A stretch of DNA of 64,000 bases, from assembly GCF_011617465.1 (NCBI RefSeq), contig NZ_CP050153.1, forward strand, positions 3,038,001-3,102,000, read 5' to 3'. The stretch's first letter is position 1. Each line of letters starts with the position of its first letter. The notes beneath the pieces are model-generated. The model did no database searches and was not told the DNA's origin. It was given only the letters and a program-made list of their open reading frames with translations. Of the stretch, positions 1 to 10,724 are shown piece by piece. The DNA is from Brevibacterium pigmentatum. Its GTDB lineage: Bacteria; Actinomycetota; Actinomycetes; Actinomycetales; Brevibacteriaceae. The translations under genes and the position numbers were made by a program.

Positions 1-767
1 AGGCATTCTCCGCGGCGACGAGCCGACAGCAGACGACGAAGAAGCCCTTCCGAGATCTCTTCCGCGGTTACTCGAAGCAGATCACCATGCTCATGGCTTT
101 CGTGGTCCTGCTCAACATCGGCCAGTACATGGTGCTCACGTATATGCCCACCTACCTCAGCAGCACATTGGGCCATTCGGAGGTCGAGAGCAACTTCACG
201 CTCGTCATTGTGCTCGCGGCGATGATGGTCGTCATCACACCTCTGGGCCGGCTGACCGACACAATCGGGCGCAAACCGGTCCTCTACACCTCGGCGATCG
301 GGTTCATCGTCCTCTCCGTCCCCGCGTTCCTGCTCATTCAGGCCGAGGGCGCCGGCCTGCAGATCCTGGGATTGGGCATCATCGCCCTGCTCCAGGTGAT
401 GCTCCAATCGTGTGTCTCGGCGACCCTGCCGGCGATCTTCCCCACACAAGTGCGCTTCTCAGGGTTCGCCATCGGCTACAACATCTCCACCGCGATCTTC
501 GGCGGCACGACCGCGGCAGTGAATACCTTCGTCATCCAGAAGACCGGTTTCGAACTCTTCCCCGCCGTCTACCTCGTCGCCGCCGGTCTCATCGGACTCA
601 TCGGCATCCGCTTCTTCAATGAGACAGCCGGCCGACCCATCGACGGTGCCACTCCACCTGGCTCCGAAGACGAAGAGCTCGCCGAGATGGGCTACGACCT
701 CATCGGCTTCAACGACAACGGCACCGACGATGACACCGGCAGCGGTGACAAGCAGGTTTCCCACTGA
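1..767 (+). CDS. MFS transporter, ProP/MHS-like, C-terminal part
   Basis: The gene enters from the left edge; the reading frame is open from base 3, so the 5' part lies outside the window. About 254 residues remain. They hold roughly six hydrophobic helices and the cytoplasmic loop GRLTDTIGRKPVL, which matches the conserved MFS loop motif G-x-x-x-D-x-x-G-R-K/R. The helix content and the acidic hydrophilic tail resemble the metabolite:H+ symporter branch (ProP, shikimate or citrate carriers). Substrate cannot be read from this half. The following gene starts about 100 bases downstream with its own ribosome binding site. Confidence 0.8.
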   Translation, partial: AFSAATSRQQTTKKPFRDLFRGYSKQITMLMAFVVLLNIGQYMVLTYMPTYLSSTLGHSEVESNFTLVIVLAAMMVVITPLGRLTDTIGRKPVLYTSAIGFIVLSVPAFLLIQAEGAGLQILGLGIIALLQVMLQSCVSATLPAIFPTQVRFSGFAIGYNISTAIFGGTTAAVNTFVIQKTGFELFPAVYLVAAGLIGLIGIRFFNETAGRPIDGATPPGSEDEELAEMGYDLIGFNDNGTDDDTGSGDKQVSH

Positions 768-865
768 CGTCGCCGCCGCTTCCCAAGCACCGGTCGGAGG
801 TCCACGATGGAGTGAGAGAGCGGGGCAGCTCGACCTCGGCTCGGATTCCAGTCTGAGGAGGACTC

Positions 866-2452
866 ATGGGACGTTTTCTGCTGATCACGTCGACACTCAT
901 CGCGCTCATCGCGGTCGCCTGGGCAGCCGCCGTCGGACCGTGGGCATGGTGGGTCCTCGGTGCGGTGGTCCTCGCCATCGTCGGCGTGGCCGCGTACGAC
1001 CTGCTTCAGCGCAAGCACTCTATTCTGCGCAACTACCCGGTAGTCGGTCATCTGCGATTCCTGTTGGAGACTCTCCGACCCGAACTCCAGCAGTACTTCA
1101 TCGAACGCAACTGGGACGGACGCCCTTTCGATAGAGACATCCGCTCCCTCGTCTCCGAACGTGCGAAGGGAATCCACGGAGAGCTCGCTTTCGGCACCGA
1201 ACGGGACGTCAACTCCGCCGGCTACGAATTCCTCATCCACTCCACCGCTCCCGTCGCGGTTCCGGACCAGACGCCTCGTGTGCAGGTAGGTGGGCCGGAC
1301 TGTACGAAGCCCTACAGCATGGCGCTGCTCAACGTCTCGGCCATGAGCTTCGGCTCCCTGTCGCCCAACGCCGTCAGGGCGCTCAACCGCGGTGCCGAAC
1401 TCGGCGGCTTCGCCCATGACACCGGTGAAGGCGGGATCTCCGACTACCACCTCGAGAACGGCGGCGACCTCGTCTGGGAGATCGGTTCGGGCTATTTCGG
1501 CGCCCGGACCGACAGCGGCGACTTCGACCCCGCCCAGTTCGCCGACCAGAGCTCCCGCGACCAGGTCAAGTGCGTCTCACTCAAACTGAGCCAGGGTGCG
1601 AAACCCGGAATCGGAGGCGTCCTGCCCGCGGCGAAGGTCAACGCCGAGATCGCCCGAACCCGCGGCGTCCCGCAAGGCGAGAAGTGCGTGAGCCCGGCCG
1701 CCCACAGCGTCTTCAGCACCCCGGTCGAACTCATCGAGTTCATCGCCCGGATGCGCGAACTCTCGGGCGGCAAGCCCACGGGATTCAAACTCTGCGTGGG
1801 ATCCCGCACAGATGTGCTCGCGATCTGCAAGGCGATGCTCGAAGTCGGAACCGCACCCGACTTCATCATCGTCGACGGTTCCGAGGGCGGCACGGGAGCC
1901 GCTCCCCTCGAGTACGAGGATCACGTGGGGACTCCGCTCACCGACGGCCTGCTCACCGTCCACAACGCGCTGGTCGGAACGGGCTTGCGGGATCGGATCC
2001 GCGTCGACGCCAGCGGGAAGGTCGCCGCGGGCAACGACATCGTCAAACGCCTCATCCAGGGGGCAGACTATACGAACTCGGCCCGCGCCATGATGATGGC
2101 CGTCGGCTGCATTCAGGCTCAGATCTGCCATACCGGACAGTGCCCTGTCGGCGTCACCACCCAGGACCCCAAACGGCAGAGGGCCCTGCATGTGGGTGAC
2201 AAGAGTGAGCGGGTGCGGAACTACCAGGAGGCGACCGTGCAGCAGGCCGTGGAGATCATGGCATCCATGGGCGTCAGCGATCCTTCCGAACTCTCCCCGC
2301 AGCAGCTCCACTGCAACCTCGGCCGCAATGAACACGTGTCGTACGCCGAGCTCTTCGACTGGCTCGAGCCGGGAGAGCTGCTGACGCAGCCGCCCGAGTC
2401 CTGGAGCCGCGACTGGGCGAGGGCCGATGCGGGAACGTTCCGTTCGGTCTGA
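866..2452 (+). CDS. FMN-binding glutamate synthase-related protein
   Basis: 528 residues. Two hydrophobic segments (about residues 4-45) precede a domain that matches the FMN-binding (alpha/beta)8 barrel of the glutamate synthase large subunit, without the glutaminase domain. The stretch GCIQAQICHTGQCPVG gives Cys-x5-Cys-x4-Cys, the spacing of the [3Fe-4S] motif of GltB, and GSEGGTGAAP is the typical flavin/phosphate loop. Family members are stand-alone membrane-linked oxidoreductases of uncertain substrate. The ATG is supported by GAGGAGG 7 bases upstream. No partner NADPH subunit lies nearby, so calling it a true glutamate synthase would overreach. Confidence 0.88.
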   Translation: MGRFLLITSTLIALIAVAWAAAVGPWAWWVLGAVVLAIVGVAAYDLLQRKHSILRNYPVVGHLRFLLETLRPELQQYFIERNWDGRPFDRDIRSLVSERAKGIHGELAFGTERDVNSAGYEFLIHSTAPVAVPDQTPRVQVGGPDCTKPYSMALLNVSAMSFGSLSPNAVRALNRGAELGGFAHDTGEGGISDYHLENGGDLVWEIGSGYFGARTDSGDFDPAQFADQSSRDQVKCVSLKLSQGAKPGIGGVLPAAKVNAEIARTRGVPQGEKCVSPAAHSVFSTPVELIEFIARMRELSGGKPTGFKLCVGSRTDVLAICKAMLEVGTAPDFIIVDGSEGGTGAAPLEYEDHVGTPLTDGLLTVHNALVGTGLRDRIRVDASGKVAAGNDIVKRLIQGADYTNSARAMMMAVGCIQAQICHTGQCPVGVTTQDPKRQRALHVGDKSERVRNYQEATVQQAVEIMASMGVSDPSELSPQQLHCNLGRNEHVSYAELFDWLEPGELLTQPPESWSRDWARADAGTFRSV

Positions 2453-2461
2453 GCACGGGAT

Positions 2462-2478
2462 TCAGCGACTTTCGCTGA
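2462..2478. terminator. Short perfect hairpin after the glutamate-synthase-like gene
   Basis: TCAGCGA-CTT-TCGCTGA, a perfect 7-bp inverted repeat with a 3-base loop, starts 10 bases after the stop codon. There is no T-run, so it is only a possible terminator or 3'-end stabiliser. Confidence 0.35.
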
Positions 2479-2509
2479 CAAGGAACCTAGTCTGATACCG
2501 TGGCTCGGC

Positions 2510-3607
2510 GTGATCCAAGAACCCGCGCACGCGAAATCTGCCGCCGATCGAACGCAGCCGTCGAATCCGCAAGACCGCATCGTCTCGATCGATGTCATCC
2601 GCGGCATCGCCATCGCCGGCATTCTGCTCATCAACTTAGGCTACTTCCTGTCCCAAGCCGGGCAGACAGAGGATCCCGTCGGCATAGACGCAGTGATCTG
2701 GCAGGTCGTCGACGACATCGCCCTAGGCAAGTTCCATTTCGTCTTCGCCTTCCTCTTCGGCACCGGCATGCACATCTTCCTGAGCAGGCTGCGCGCGAAG
2801 CATCGTTCGACTTGGGTCTACGTCCGACGGATGATCATCCTCATCGCAGCCGGCATCATCAACTCAGCCCTCGGAGGCATCGATGTGCTCGCCTCCTACG
2901 GCGTCCTCGCGCTCTTGCTTCTGCCGCTGACTCGGCTGCCGCGCTGGGCCTTCGTGATTCTCGGCGTCGCGGCGGCGACGGTTCCCGACGTGCTGCAGCT
3001 GGCGTCGAGCCTCGGCGATCTCGACCCGCCGACGCTGCTGTTTCCCATCCTGTCGTACGTCCGGACTCTGGGGCACATGATGCTGGGGTTCTGGCTGACC
3101 GGTCTCGGCCTGTACTCCGCAGCGACTCGAATCCCGGTCACGGGACTCTTCATCCTCAGCCTCCTCGGCTCGGTGCCGATCTGGATCTGGACCACCGCTG
3201 CCGGGACCGGATCGACCGAGGCTCACGAGATCGCCTTCCGCACCGCTTTGGTCCCCGGTCTCATGTACATCACCGGTCTCATCCTTCTGCTGCGCACCCA
3301 ACTCGGCCGAAAGAGCCTGTCCTTTCTGCGTCTGTACGGTCGGATGGCGTTCTCGAACTATCTGGGACAGACCGTGGTCTGCGTGCTGGTCATCCCGCTC
3401 CTGACCGCTCACGGACATGTATCCACGGCTGCCGCGCTCATCGTCTGGGCAGTCATCATCATTGCCCAGTGCGCATTCTCCACGGTGTGGCTGCGCTATT
3501 TCCGCTACGGTCCCCTGGAATGGCTGTGGCGCTGCGGCACCTATTGGGAGCTCACACCGCTCCGATACGCCGCCGACACTCGGTCGGAATCCGCCTCGCA
3601 GAGCTGA
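2510..3607 (+). CDS. DUF418 family membrane protein (YeiB-like)
   Basis: 365 residues with about nine hydrophobic segments. The start of the domain, RIVSIDVIRGIAIAGILLIN, is the hallmark of YeiB-like DUF418 proteins, and the C-terminal half carries GRMAFSNYLGQT, the other conserved block of the family. These are inner-membrane proteins distantly related to acyltransferase-3/OpgC proteins; their reaction is not established. The start is a GTG, the first in-frame start after the upstream hairpin, with no strong Shine-Dalgarno, so the exact start is less certain than the product. Confidence 0.85.
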   Translation: MIQEPAHAKSAADRTQPSNPQDRIVSIDVIRGIAIAGILLINLGYFLSQAGQTEDPVGIDAVIWQVVDDIALGKFHFVFAFLFGTGMHIFLSRLRAKHRSTWVYVRRMIILIAAGIINSALGGIDVLASYGVLALLLLPLTRLPRWAFVILGVAAATVPDVLQLASSLGDLDPPTLLFPILSYVRTLGHMMLGFWLTGLGLYSAATRIPVTGLFILSLLGSVPIWIWTTAAGTGSTEAHEIAFRTALVPGLMYITGLILLLRTQLGRKSLSFLRLYGRMAFSNYLGQTVVCVLVIPLLTAHGHVSTAAALIVWAVIIIAQCAFSTVWLRYFRYGPLEWLWRCGTYWELTPLRYAADTRSESASQS

Positions 3608-3643
3608 TCGGTCTCAGGCGACTGCCCGCCTTCCAAAGGAAGC

Positions 3644-6139
3644 TCAGCCCCGCACATCCTCTGAGTCGATGTCGGAGCGCAGGCCGCGCCAGACCGGGTG
3701 CCGCAGGCGCCCGGCCTCGGTCAGGCCCGAGAACCGGACCTCCCCGACGAGGTCGGGTCGCACCCAGTGGGCATCTCGCGACTCAGCAGCCGGCACCGTG
3801 AGCGCCGGCGTCTTCCGAGACCGGCGATCGAGACTGGAACGCAGACTCCGCAGGGCGGCCTCGTCGAACCCGGTGCCCACACGCCCCAGGTAGACGAGGT
3901 CGTCGCCGTCGTGGGCGGCGACCAACAGTGAGGCGAAGCTGTCAGAGCGTTCGCCTTCTCCGGTCCGCCAGCCGACAATGATGACATCTCGGGTCGAGGC
4001 ATGCTTGAGCTTGGCCCAGGTGCGAGTGCGCTTTCCGGGAAGATAGATGCTGTCGGTCCGCTTCGCCATCACCCCTTCGAGGCGAAGCTTCCGGCTGGAT
4101 TCGAATGCTGCATCGACGCTGCCTTCAAAAGCATCGGGCACCTGGATGTGGTCACTTTCGGCCACGAGTTCGAACAGACGTTCGCGACGTTCCGTGTACG
4201 GTTGCCGCAGCAACGAGGATCCGTCGGCATGGAGGACGTCGAAGAGCATGAGGTAAACCGGGGTGCGTCGCCGCTCTCGTTCGACATCGCTCTCCCGGCT
4301 CAACCCCATTCTGCGCTGGAGTCTCCCGAAATCCGGTCTGCTGCCCTGTCCGAGAGCGACGATCTCCCCGTCGAGGACGCAGTCGACATCGACACAGTCG
4401 ACCAACTCGCGAAGCTCCGGATAAGTGCTCGTCATGTCACGACCGTTGCGGCTGGTCAGCTCAACGCTGCCGTTGCGGTCCCCGTCACCCGGCTGCACCC
4501 TCGCCAGAGCGCGGATGCCGTCCCACTTCATCTCGAAAGCCCAGTCCTCGGCTTCCCTGCGCACGGAATCGATGTCTCCGATGCTCGCGAGCATCGGAGA
4601 CAGATCCGCCGGCAGAACCTCCTTCTTCGATCCGTGATTCGTCGATTCGTCCTCCATGAGGTGGATCATCCAGTTTTTCTCCGGGTCCTTGTTCGGACCG
4701 TGGCCCCCGGTGTTGAACAGTGCGAACCGCCGCACTGCCCCGAGGCCGCCGTCCTCACGCCCGTGGAGGACCGCGATGACCTCCTTGCCCTCCTGCCACT
4801 TCTCGATGTCGCAGGTTCCGGAGTCCCAGATCTCCACGTCGCCGGCTCCGTACTCCCCTTTCGGGATCGTGCCTTCGAAGCTGCCGTATTCGAGGGGATG
4901 GTCCTCGGTCTGTACCGCCAGGTGGTTCTTCCCCGGGTCCGTCGGCGGCCCCTTCGGCAGGGCCCAGGAGACCAGCACACCGTCGTGTTCGAGTCGGAAG
5001 TCCCAGTGGAGGCTCCTCGCATGGTGTTCCTGGATGACGAAGGTCAGTCCGTCCCCGCTCGTTCCCTGTTTCGCTGGCACGGGTTCGCTCGTGCGCTTCG
5101 GATCCCGTTTGGACCGGTAGACCTCCAGTCGGTCGCGCACGACCTCTGGGGCCTCGTCCGACATCGGGTCGGATTGGGGCTCCGAACCGGCTCCGGGCTC
5201 CGGCGCCGAGGCGGTTCCTCCGACCGCCTCGGCGAGAGGTTCGAGAAGATCCCCGAAGTCGTCCACGCGGTCGAGGACCTCCTCGAAACGTACCTGCTCG
5301 ACCGCGGCCGGATCATCGAACTCGTCCCAGCTGCGGGGAGCGGCGACCATGGGGGTGAAGCGTCCGCGCAGCGAATACGGGGCGACCGTGGTCTTGGCCG
5401 CTGAGTTCTGCGACCAATCGATGAGCACCTTGTTCTCCCGCAGCGTCTTCTTCATCGCCGAGACGATGAGATCTTTGTGGTCGGCCTCCAGGCTGCGGGC
5501 GAGCTCATGGGCGACATCGGAGACCTGCTGCGAGCTCACCGACCCGTCCAGCGGTGCATAGAGGTGGACGCCTTTGGAACCGCTGGTCACCGGGTATGCG
5601 TCGAGGCCCATGCCCTCGAGCAGTTCGCGGACGAGCTGAGCCACCTCGATGCAGTCGGCCAGGCCGCGACCGGGGCCCGGATCGAGGTCGAAGACCATCC
5701 GGTCGGGGAAGCGGGTCTCCGAATCGATCGTTCCGGGGTCCTTCGCTCCGGCGCGCACCGTCCACTGCGGCACATGGATCTCGAGCGCGGCCATCTGAGT
5801 GAGGTAGGTCAGCGTCGCGAGATCATTGACCAAGGGGTAGCGTTTGGTGCCGGTGCTGTGTCGGATCGCGCGCGAGCGGATCCATGACGGGGCGGATTCG
5901 GGCAGGTTCTTCTCGAAGAACACGTCCCCGGGGTCATCGGGAGTGCCGACCCCGTCGACCCAGCGTTTGCGTGTGGCGATCCGGTCCCGAGCATGACGGA
6001 TGAGATGCGGCGCGATGGTGGCGCAGTAGTCGAGGATCTCACCCTTGGTCGTCTTGGTCTCCGGGTAGAAGACCTTGTTCAGATTGCTCAATGTCAGTCG
6101 ATGGCCCTCGACCGTGACCTTCTGCTCGTGACGTGCCAC
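3644..6139 (-). CDS. ligD: ATP-dependent DNA ligase D (polymerase-phosphoesterase-ligase)
   Basis: 831 residues from a GTG chosen because GGAGG lies 7-8 bases upstream; an in-frame start 26 codons earlier lacks this. Order: primase/polymerase domain (about 10-290, metal-binding Asp151/Asp153 in FDLDPGPG, and SGSKGVHLY), 3'-phosphoesterase domain (about 365-480, His372/His378/Asp380 in EHHARSLHWDFRLE), ATP-dependent ligase (about 512-825, Lys538 of EMKWDGIR as the adenylated lysine). This is the POL-PE-LIG order of mycobacterial LigD. It works with Ku in non-homologous end joining; ku lies about 17 kb away on the other strand. All catalytic motifs are present, so it is probably functional. Confidence 0.97.
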   Translation of the reverse strand: MARHEQKVTVEGHRLTLSNLNKVFYPETKTTKGEILDYCATIAPHLIRHARDRIATRKRWVDGVGTPDDPGDVFFEKNLPESAPSWIRSRAIRHSTGTKRYPLVNDLATLTYLTQMAALEIHVPQWTVRAGAKDPGTIDSETRFPDRMVFDLDPGPGRGLADCIEVAQLVRELLEGMGLDAYPVTSGSKGVHLYAPLDGSVSSQQVSDVAHELARSLEADHKDLIVSAMKKTLRENKVLIDWSQNSAAKTTVAPYSLRGRFTPMVAAPRSWDEFDDPAAVEQVRFEEVLDRVDDFGDLLEPLAEAVGGTASAPEPGAGSEPQSDPMSDEAPEVVRDRLEVYRSKRDPKRTSEPVPAKQGTSGDGLTFVIQEHHARSLHWDFRLEHDGVLVSWALPKGPPTDPGKNHLAVQTEDHPLEYGSFEGTIPKGEYGAGDVEIWDSGTCDIEKWQEGKEVIAVLHGREDGGLGAVRRFALFNTGGHGPNKDPEKNWMIHLMEDESTNHGSKKEVLPADLSPMLASIGDIDSVRREAEDWAFEMKWDGIRALARVQPGDGDRNGSVELTSRNGRDMTSTYPELRELVDCVDVDCVLDGEIVALGQGSRPDFGRLQRRMGLSRESDVERERRRTPVYLMLFDVLHADGSSLLRQPYTERRERLFELVAESDHIQVPDAFEGSVDAAFESSRKLRLEGVMAKRTDSIYLPGKRTRTWAKLKHASTRDVIIVGWRTGEGERSDSFASLLVAAHDGDDLVYLGRVGTGFDEAALRSLRSSLDRRSRKTPALTVPAAESRDAHWVRPDLVGEVRFSGLTEAGRLRHPVWRGLRSDIDSEDVRG

Positions 6140-6396
6140 TGAGCACCTCCTCTGTGCACCGTTCGGGCTCATACCCAAGATCGTCCTTTCACGGTAGTCG
6201 GAGACCGCCATGGGCAACAGGGGGTGCGAGATCGCCCGACCTCCCGCATCTGCGAGCGCCCGATCCTCACCACAGGTGGCCGAGTATCCGCGCCACAGCC
6301 AGGAGCGCCGCGATGACGAAAGCTGACCCCTCTTGTCGGGGTGTCCGAACGGGGTTAGATTGGCCGGACGTCGACAACGCTGTCTGGAGGGCCCTC

Positions 6397-6909
6397 ATGG
6401 GACACTCGCTGCACCTCACCGTCGACGGCCAGGAGCACACCCTGGTCGTGGATTCCCGAACCACCCTTCTCGATGCCCTGCGGGACAGGTTGGGGGTGAT
6501 GTCTGCGAAGAAGGGCTGCGACCACGGCCAATGCGGGGCCTGCACCGTCCTCGTCGACGGCCGTCGGCTCAACTCCTGCCTCGCGCTCGCGCTCACCCAC
6601 AACGGTGCCGAGGTCACGACCGCCGACGGTCTGGCTCCCGAAGGCGAACTCTCGCCCTTGCATCGGGCGTTCCTCGCCCTCGACGCATTTCAGTGCGGAT
6701 ACTGCACCCCGGGGCAGGTGTGCTCGGCCGCCGGTATGCTGGCCGAGGCCGCCGACGACGCTCCGAGCGTGGTCACCGAAGATCTCGAAGGGCCCGTGGA
6801 GCTGTCCGAGGAGGAGATCCGCGAGCGGATGAGCGGCAACCTCTGTCGCTGCGGAGCCTACGTCAACATCGTCGCGGCCGTGAGCCGAGCCGCAGAGGAG
6901 TCACGATGA
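6397..6909 (+). CDS. (2Fe-2S) subunit of a PaoABC-type molybdenum hydroxylase
   Basis: 170 residues. Two [2Fe-2S] sites are visible: the plant-ferredoxin-like Cys41/46/49/61 ([14 protein letters not shown]...C) and the helical Cys100/103/150/152 (QCGYCTPGQ...NLCRCG). This is the electron-transfer subunit of the xanthine dehydrogenase family, of the separate-subunit kind seen in E. coli PaoABC. It moves electrons from the molybdenum subunit to the flavin subunit. TGGAGG 7 bases before the ATG fixes the start. No twin-arginine signal is seen in front of this start, unlike E. coli PaoA, so the complex is probably cytoplasmic. Its stop overlaps the next start by 4 bases. Confidence 0.93.
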   Translation: MGHSLHLTVDGQEHTLVVDSRTTLLDALRDRLGVMSAKKGCDHGQCGACTVLVDGRRLNSCLALALTHNGAEVTTADGLAPEGELSPLHRAFLALDAFQCGYCTPGQVCSAAGMLAEAADDAPSVVTEDLEGPVELSEEEIRERMSGNLCRCGAYVNIVAAVSRAAEESR

Positions 6910-7940
6910 ACCCCTTCGACTACGAACGCGCCGCCGATGCCGCCGGAGCCGTCACGACTGTCACCGATCGTCCCGATGCGGTGTTCCTGGCCGGAGGCAC
7001 GAACCTCGTCGATCATCTCAAACTCGGAGTCGCAGAACCCGACCTCGTCGTCGACATCAACCGCCTCGAGCTCACGGAGGTCGAGGCGCTCGACGACGGA
7101 GGCCTGCGGATCGGTGCGATGGTGCGCAACAGCGACGCCGCCGCCGACCCGCGCATCAGACGCGACTACCCGATGCTCTCACGTGCCCTGCTCTCCGGTG
7201 CCTCCGGTCAGCTGCGCAACGCGGCCACGATGGGCGGCAACCTGCTGCAGCGCACCCGGTGCGTGTACTTCCAGGACACGACTACCCCCTGCAACAAACG
7301 CGAACCCGGCTCCGGCTGCTCAGCCATCGGCGGCTACACCCGCTACCACGCGATCCTCGGTGCCTCAGCGGACTGCGTGGCGACGCATCCCTCGGATATG
7401 GCGGTCGCTCTGACCGCACTCGACGCCGTGGTCGTCGTCCTCGGTGCCTCCGGTGAGCGCCGGATCCCGGTCACCGAGCTCCACCGGCTGCCCGGCGACC
7501 GTCCCGAGCAGGACACGGTCCTCGAACACGGGGAGCTCATCACGGCGCTCGAGCTCCCTCCCCCACGGCCCGGCGCCGCGACGTATCGGAAGATCCGCGA
7601 TCGCGCGTCCTACGCTTTCGCTCTCGTCTCCGTCGCGGCCCGGGTTGACGTCGACGCCTCGGGGCCGGCACCGATCATCCGTGAGGCCGCGATCGCCCTC
7701 GGCGGAGTCGCACACAAACCCTGGCGTGCACGCGCCGCCGAGGCGGTGCTGCGTGGCGCGGAACCGACTGCCGAGACGTTCCTGGCAGCTGCCGACGCCG
7801 AGCTCGAGACCGCCGAACCCCTCGAGGGCAACAGCTTCAAGGTTCCGATGACCCGCGGAGCGATCACCACCGTGCTCGCCGAGCTCACCGGAGCGTCGGA
7901 AGCCCTGCCGGAGACGACCACGGAGGACACTCATGAGTGA
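6906..7940 (+). CDS. FAD-binding subunit of the molybdenum hydroxylase (PaoB-like)
   Basis: 344 residues. FAD-binding loops are [14 protein letters not shown] (about 28-41) and ATMGGNLLQ (107-115). Cys119, Cys129, Cys138 and Cys157 lie in an insertion like the one that binds an extra [4Fe-4S] cluster in E. coli PaoB; the four cysteines are seen, the cluster is inferred. The subunit passes electrons to the final acceptor. The ATG lies in the ATGA overlap with the upstream stop, which indicates translational coupling. Confidence 0.92.
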   Translation: MNPFDYERAADAAGAVTTVTDRPDAVFLAGGTNLVDHLKLGVAEPDLVVDINRLELTEVEALDDGGLRIGAMVRNSDAAADPRIRRDYPMLSRALLSGASGQLRNAATMGGNLLQRTRCVYFQDTTTPCNKREPGSGCSAIGGYTRYHAILGASADCVATHPSDMAVALTALDAVVVVLGASGERRIPVTELHRLPGDRPEQDTVLEHGELITALELPPPRPGAATYRKIRDRASYAFALVSVAARVDVDASGPAPIIREAAIALGGVAHKPWRARAAEAVLRGAEPTAETFLAAADAELETAEPLEGNSFKVPMTRGAITTVLAELTGASEALPETTTEDTHE

Positions 7941-10005
7941 CCTGCTCACGACCACGTCCGTCGGCACGCACCAGGTGCGCCTCGACGGACCCGACAAGGT
8001 GCGTGGACGCGCCCCCTACGCCTACGAACACCCCCTGACCGATCCTCTCTACCTCTACCCCCTGCAGGCGGGGATCGCCCGCGGACGCACAGCGCACATC
8101 GATGTCTCCGCGGCGGAAGCAGCCGAGGGGGTGGTGTACGTGCTCACCGCCGACAACGCACCCGAGCTGGCGAGCACCGATGACGGCGAACTCGCGATCC
8201 TGCGCTCTGCTGAGATCGGATTCCGCGGCCAGTACCTCGGCGCTGTCATCGCGACCACCCCCGAGCGGGCCCGCCACGCGGCAGGCCTCGTCGAGATCAC
8301 CTATGTGCAGGACGATCACGACGTCGAGCTGCGCGAGGATCACCCTGCTTCCCGGGAACCGGAGTCGGGCAGCGGGGATGTGCGCACAGGCGATGTCGAC
8401 ACAGCCCTCGCTGAGGCGGCCGTATCCATCGATGAGCGCTACAGCACCCCCATGGAGCACAACAATCCCATGGAACCGCATACCACCGTCGCCCTCTGGG
8501 ACGGAGACGAACTGACCCTGTGGACCTCGACGCAGGGCGTGCACCCCGCACGCGCGACATTGGCGCCGATCCTCGGGGTGGAGCAGGAGAAGATCCGCAT
8601 CATCTCCCCGCACGTCGGCGGCGGCTTCGGCTCCAAGGGCCTCCCCCACGCGGATATGATGCTCGCTGCCCTCGCGGCACAGGCGGTGCCGGGTCGACCC
8701 GTGAAATATGCCGTGACCCGGCAGCAGATGTTCTCGATCACCGGCTATCGAGCTCCGACCCTGCAGCACATCCGTCTGGGCGCGAGAGCCGACGGCACGC
8801 TCACGGCCTTCGCTTATGATGCGATCTCCATGTCCTCGCAGACTAAGGAGTTCCCCGAGGAGTCGACGAAGCCGGGCCGCATGATGTACGCAGGCGACAA
8901 CCGCCGCCTCACCCAGCGAGTGGTTCCGCTCGACGTGCCGGTGCCCTCCTGGATGCGTGCTCCCGGCGAGGCTTCAGGCATGGTCGGACTCGAAATCGCC
9001 ATGGACGAACTCGCAGTGGCCGCCGGCCTCGACCCCATCGAGCTGCGGGTGCGCAATGACCCGACCACGGACCCGGACACCGGGCTGCCGTTCAACCAGC
9101 GCCGCCTCGTCGACTGTCTGCGAGAAGGAGCAGACCGTTTCGGTTGGGAGAAGCGGAATCCGCAGCCGCGCACGCGTCAGGAGAACGGCTGGTTCGTCGG
9201 CATGGGCGTGGCCTCTGCGACCTACCCGGCAGGCAGACAGCCGGGCTCTGTCGCGCGGATCCGCCGCACTCCCGAAGGCTTTGAGGTCTCGATCGGTGCC
9301 GCCGATCTGGGCACCGGGACGTGGACCGTCCTGTCTCAGACTGCCGCGGACGCTCTCGGAGTTCCCATCGGGCAAGTAGATCTGCGGATCGGCGACACCG
9401 CGCTGCCGAACGCGACCGTGGCCGGCGGATCCACGGGTTTGGCGAGTTGGAGCACGGCGATCGTCGCCGCAGCCCAGGAGCTCCGTTCCGAGCACGGAGC
9501 CGATCCTGCCATCGGCGCCGAGGCCCATGGTGAGGCCGAGGCCAATCCCGCGGCGGAGAAGTTCGCCCTGCACTCTTTCGGCGCCCATTTCGCCGAGGTC
9601 CGCATCCAGCCGACCACCGGTAAGATCCGACTCGACCGCATGTTCGGCATGTTCTCCGCCGGGCGGATCGTCAACCCGAGCACCGCACTCTCACAGCTCA
9701 TCGGCGGCATGACCATGGGCGTCGGGATGGCTCTGCATGAGAAGGGCGAGCTCGACCCGCGCTTCGGTCACGTAGTCAACCACGACCTCGCGGAGTATCA
9801 CGTTCCCGTCAACGCAGACATCACCGACATCGAGGCAGATTGGCTCGACGAGAAGGACCCGCAGGCCGGTCCCCTCGGCGCGCGCGGCGTCGGTGAGATC
9901 GGCATCGTCGGTGCCGCAGCCGCGATCGCGAACGCCGCCTTCAACGCCACCGGAGTCCGAGTCCGCGATCTGCCGATCTTCGGCGACGCGTTCCTGCCGT
10001 CGTGA
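7933..10005 (+). CDS. Molybdopterin-binding catalytic subunit (PaoC-like aldehyde/xanthine oxidoreductase)
   Basis: 690 residues, the usual length of the separate large subunit. It has the N-terminal a/b hammerhead fold region (about 12-120) followed by the two molybdenum cofactor binding domains; [11 protein letters not shown] is the conserved Gly-rich cofactor loop. GARGVGEIG near the C-terminus supplies the general-base Glu (about residue 655). Family enzymes hydroxylate aldehydes or N-heterocycles; the substrate cannot be decided here. It overlaps the FAD subunit by 8 bases and the next gene by 4, so the four genes form one operon. Confidence 0.93.
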   Translation: MSDLLTTTSVGTHQVRLDGPDKVRGRAPYAYEHPLTDPLYLYPLQAGIARGRTAHIDVSAAEAAEGVVYVLTADNAPELASTDDGELAILRSAEIGFRGQYLGAVIATTPERARHAAGLVEITYVQDDHDVELREDHPASREPESGSGDVRTGDVDTALAEAAVSIDERYSTPMEHNNPMEPHTTVALWDGDELTLWTSTQGVHPARATLAPILGVEQEKIRIISPHVGGGFGSKGLPHADMMLAALAAQAVPGRPVKYAVTRQQMFSITGYRAPTLQHIRLGARADGTLTAFAYDAISMSSQTKEFPEESTKPGRMMYAGDNRRLTQRVVPLDVPVPSWMRAPGEASGMVGLEIAMDELAVAAGLDPIELRVRNDPTTDPDTGLPFNQRRLVDCLREGADRFGWEKRNPQPRTRQENGWFVGMGVASATYPAGRQPGSVARIRRTPEGFEVSIGAADLGTGTWTVLSQTAADALGVPIGQVDLRIGDTALPNATVAGGSTGLASWSTAIVAAAQELRSEHGADPAIGAEAHGEAEANPAAEKFALHSFGAHFAEVRIQPTTGKIRLDRMFGMFSAGRIVNPSTALSQLIGGMTMGVGMALHEKGELDPRFGHVVNHDLAEYHVPVNADITDIEADWLDEKDPQAGPLGARGVGEIGIVGAAAAIANAAFNATGVRVRDLPIFGDAFLPS

Positions 10006-10661
10006 GCGGCGAGACCGGGTCGACTCCTCCCAAACGACCCGTCCCCGGTCCCCCGAGAGGGCTCGTCCTCGCCGCCGGAGCGGGGCGACGCCTCGGCCGA
10101 GGGCCGAAGGCACTGCTGGTGCGAATGGATGGGCTCACCCTGGTGGAGTCGATGGTCCTCGCCCTGCTCGACGGTGGCTGCCGGGACGTCACAGTCGTCA
10201 CCGGAGCCTGCAGCGAGCAGGTTGCGAGCCTGCTGGGCGGGTGTGACCGCGTGTCCGTCGCGTTCAACCCTGACTGGTCTTCGGGTATGGGTTCCTCGCT
10301 GCGCCGCGGCCTGCAGGCGATCGGCCCCGGACCCGACGTCATGGTCACACCTGTGGACCGTCCGGGAATCTGTGCGGCGGAAGTCGCTCGTCTCATCGCC
10401 GCCCATCGTCCCCGAGCGATCACCGCTGCGGGCCACTGTGATGCGAACGGGTCGCTGCACCGCGGTCACCCTGTGCTCTTCGACGAGAGCTGGACGAGCC
10501 GGGCGGCTGCCGCCGCGCACGGCGACGTCGGTGCCCGCGACCTGCTCGCGACGCACAGAGCTGTCGTCGACCTCGTCGACTGCTCCGACCTCGACGACGG
10601 GGCCGATGTCGATGTGCCCAAGGACCTGCACAGGCTGACAGTCGTCAGTTCTCGCGATTAG
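10002..10661 (+). CDS. MobA/MocA-like molybdenum cofactor nucleotidyltransferase
   Basis: 219 residues. The signature LVLAAGAGRRLGRGPKALL (about 21-39) is the nucleotide-binding loop of the MobA/GlmU/IspD fold, and VTPVDRPG holds the metal-binding Asp. Members coded next to molybdenum hydroxylases usually add CMP to molybdopterin (MocA type) for xanthine-dehydrogenase-family enzymes, so that is the likely role. The GTG start overlaps the upstream stop (GTGA). The matching XdhC maturation factor is not here but at 17.5-18.7 kb. Confidence 0.85.
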   Translation: MSGETGSTPPKRPVPGPPRGLVLAAGAGRRLGRGPKALLVRMDGLTLVESMVLALLDGGCRDVTVVTGACSEQVASLLGGCDRVSVAFNPDWSSGMGSSLRRGLQAIGPGPDVMVTPVDRPGICAAEVARLIAAHRPRAITAAGHCDANGSLHRGHPVLFDESWTSRAAAAAHGDVGARDLLATHRAVVDLVDCSDLDDGADVDVPKDLHRLTVVSSRD

Positions 10662-10724
10662 CTCTGGGTTGTCGGGAGCAACTCGGCCGGAGGCGCCCTG
10701 AAGTGCTGTGAGCAGAGTCGGGTC

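Noticed and set aside
4001-5404. 467-codon open frame opposite ligD
   Set aside because: It is a mirror of the GC-rich third positions of ligD; no family match, no ribosome binding site, and ligD is unmistakable.
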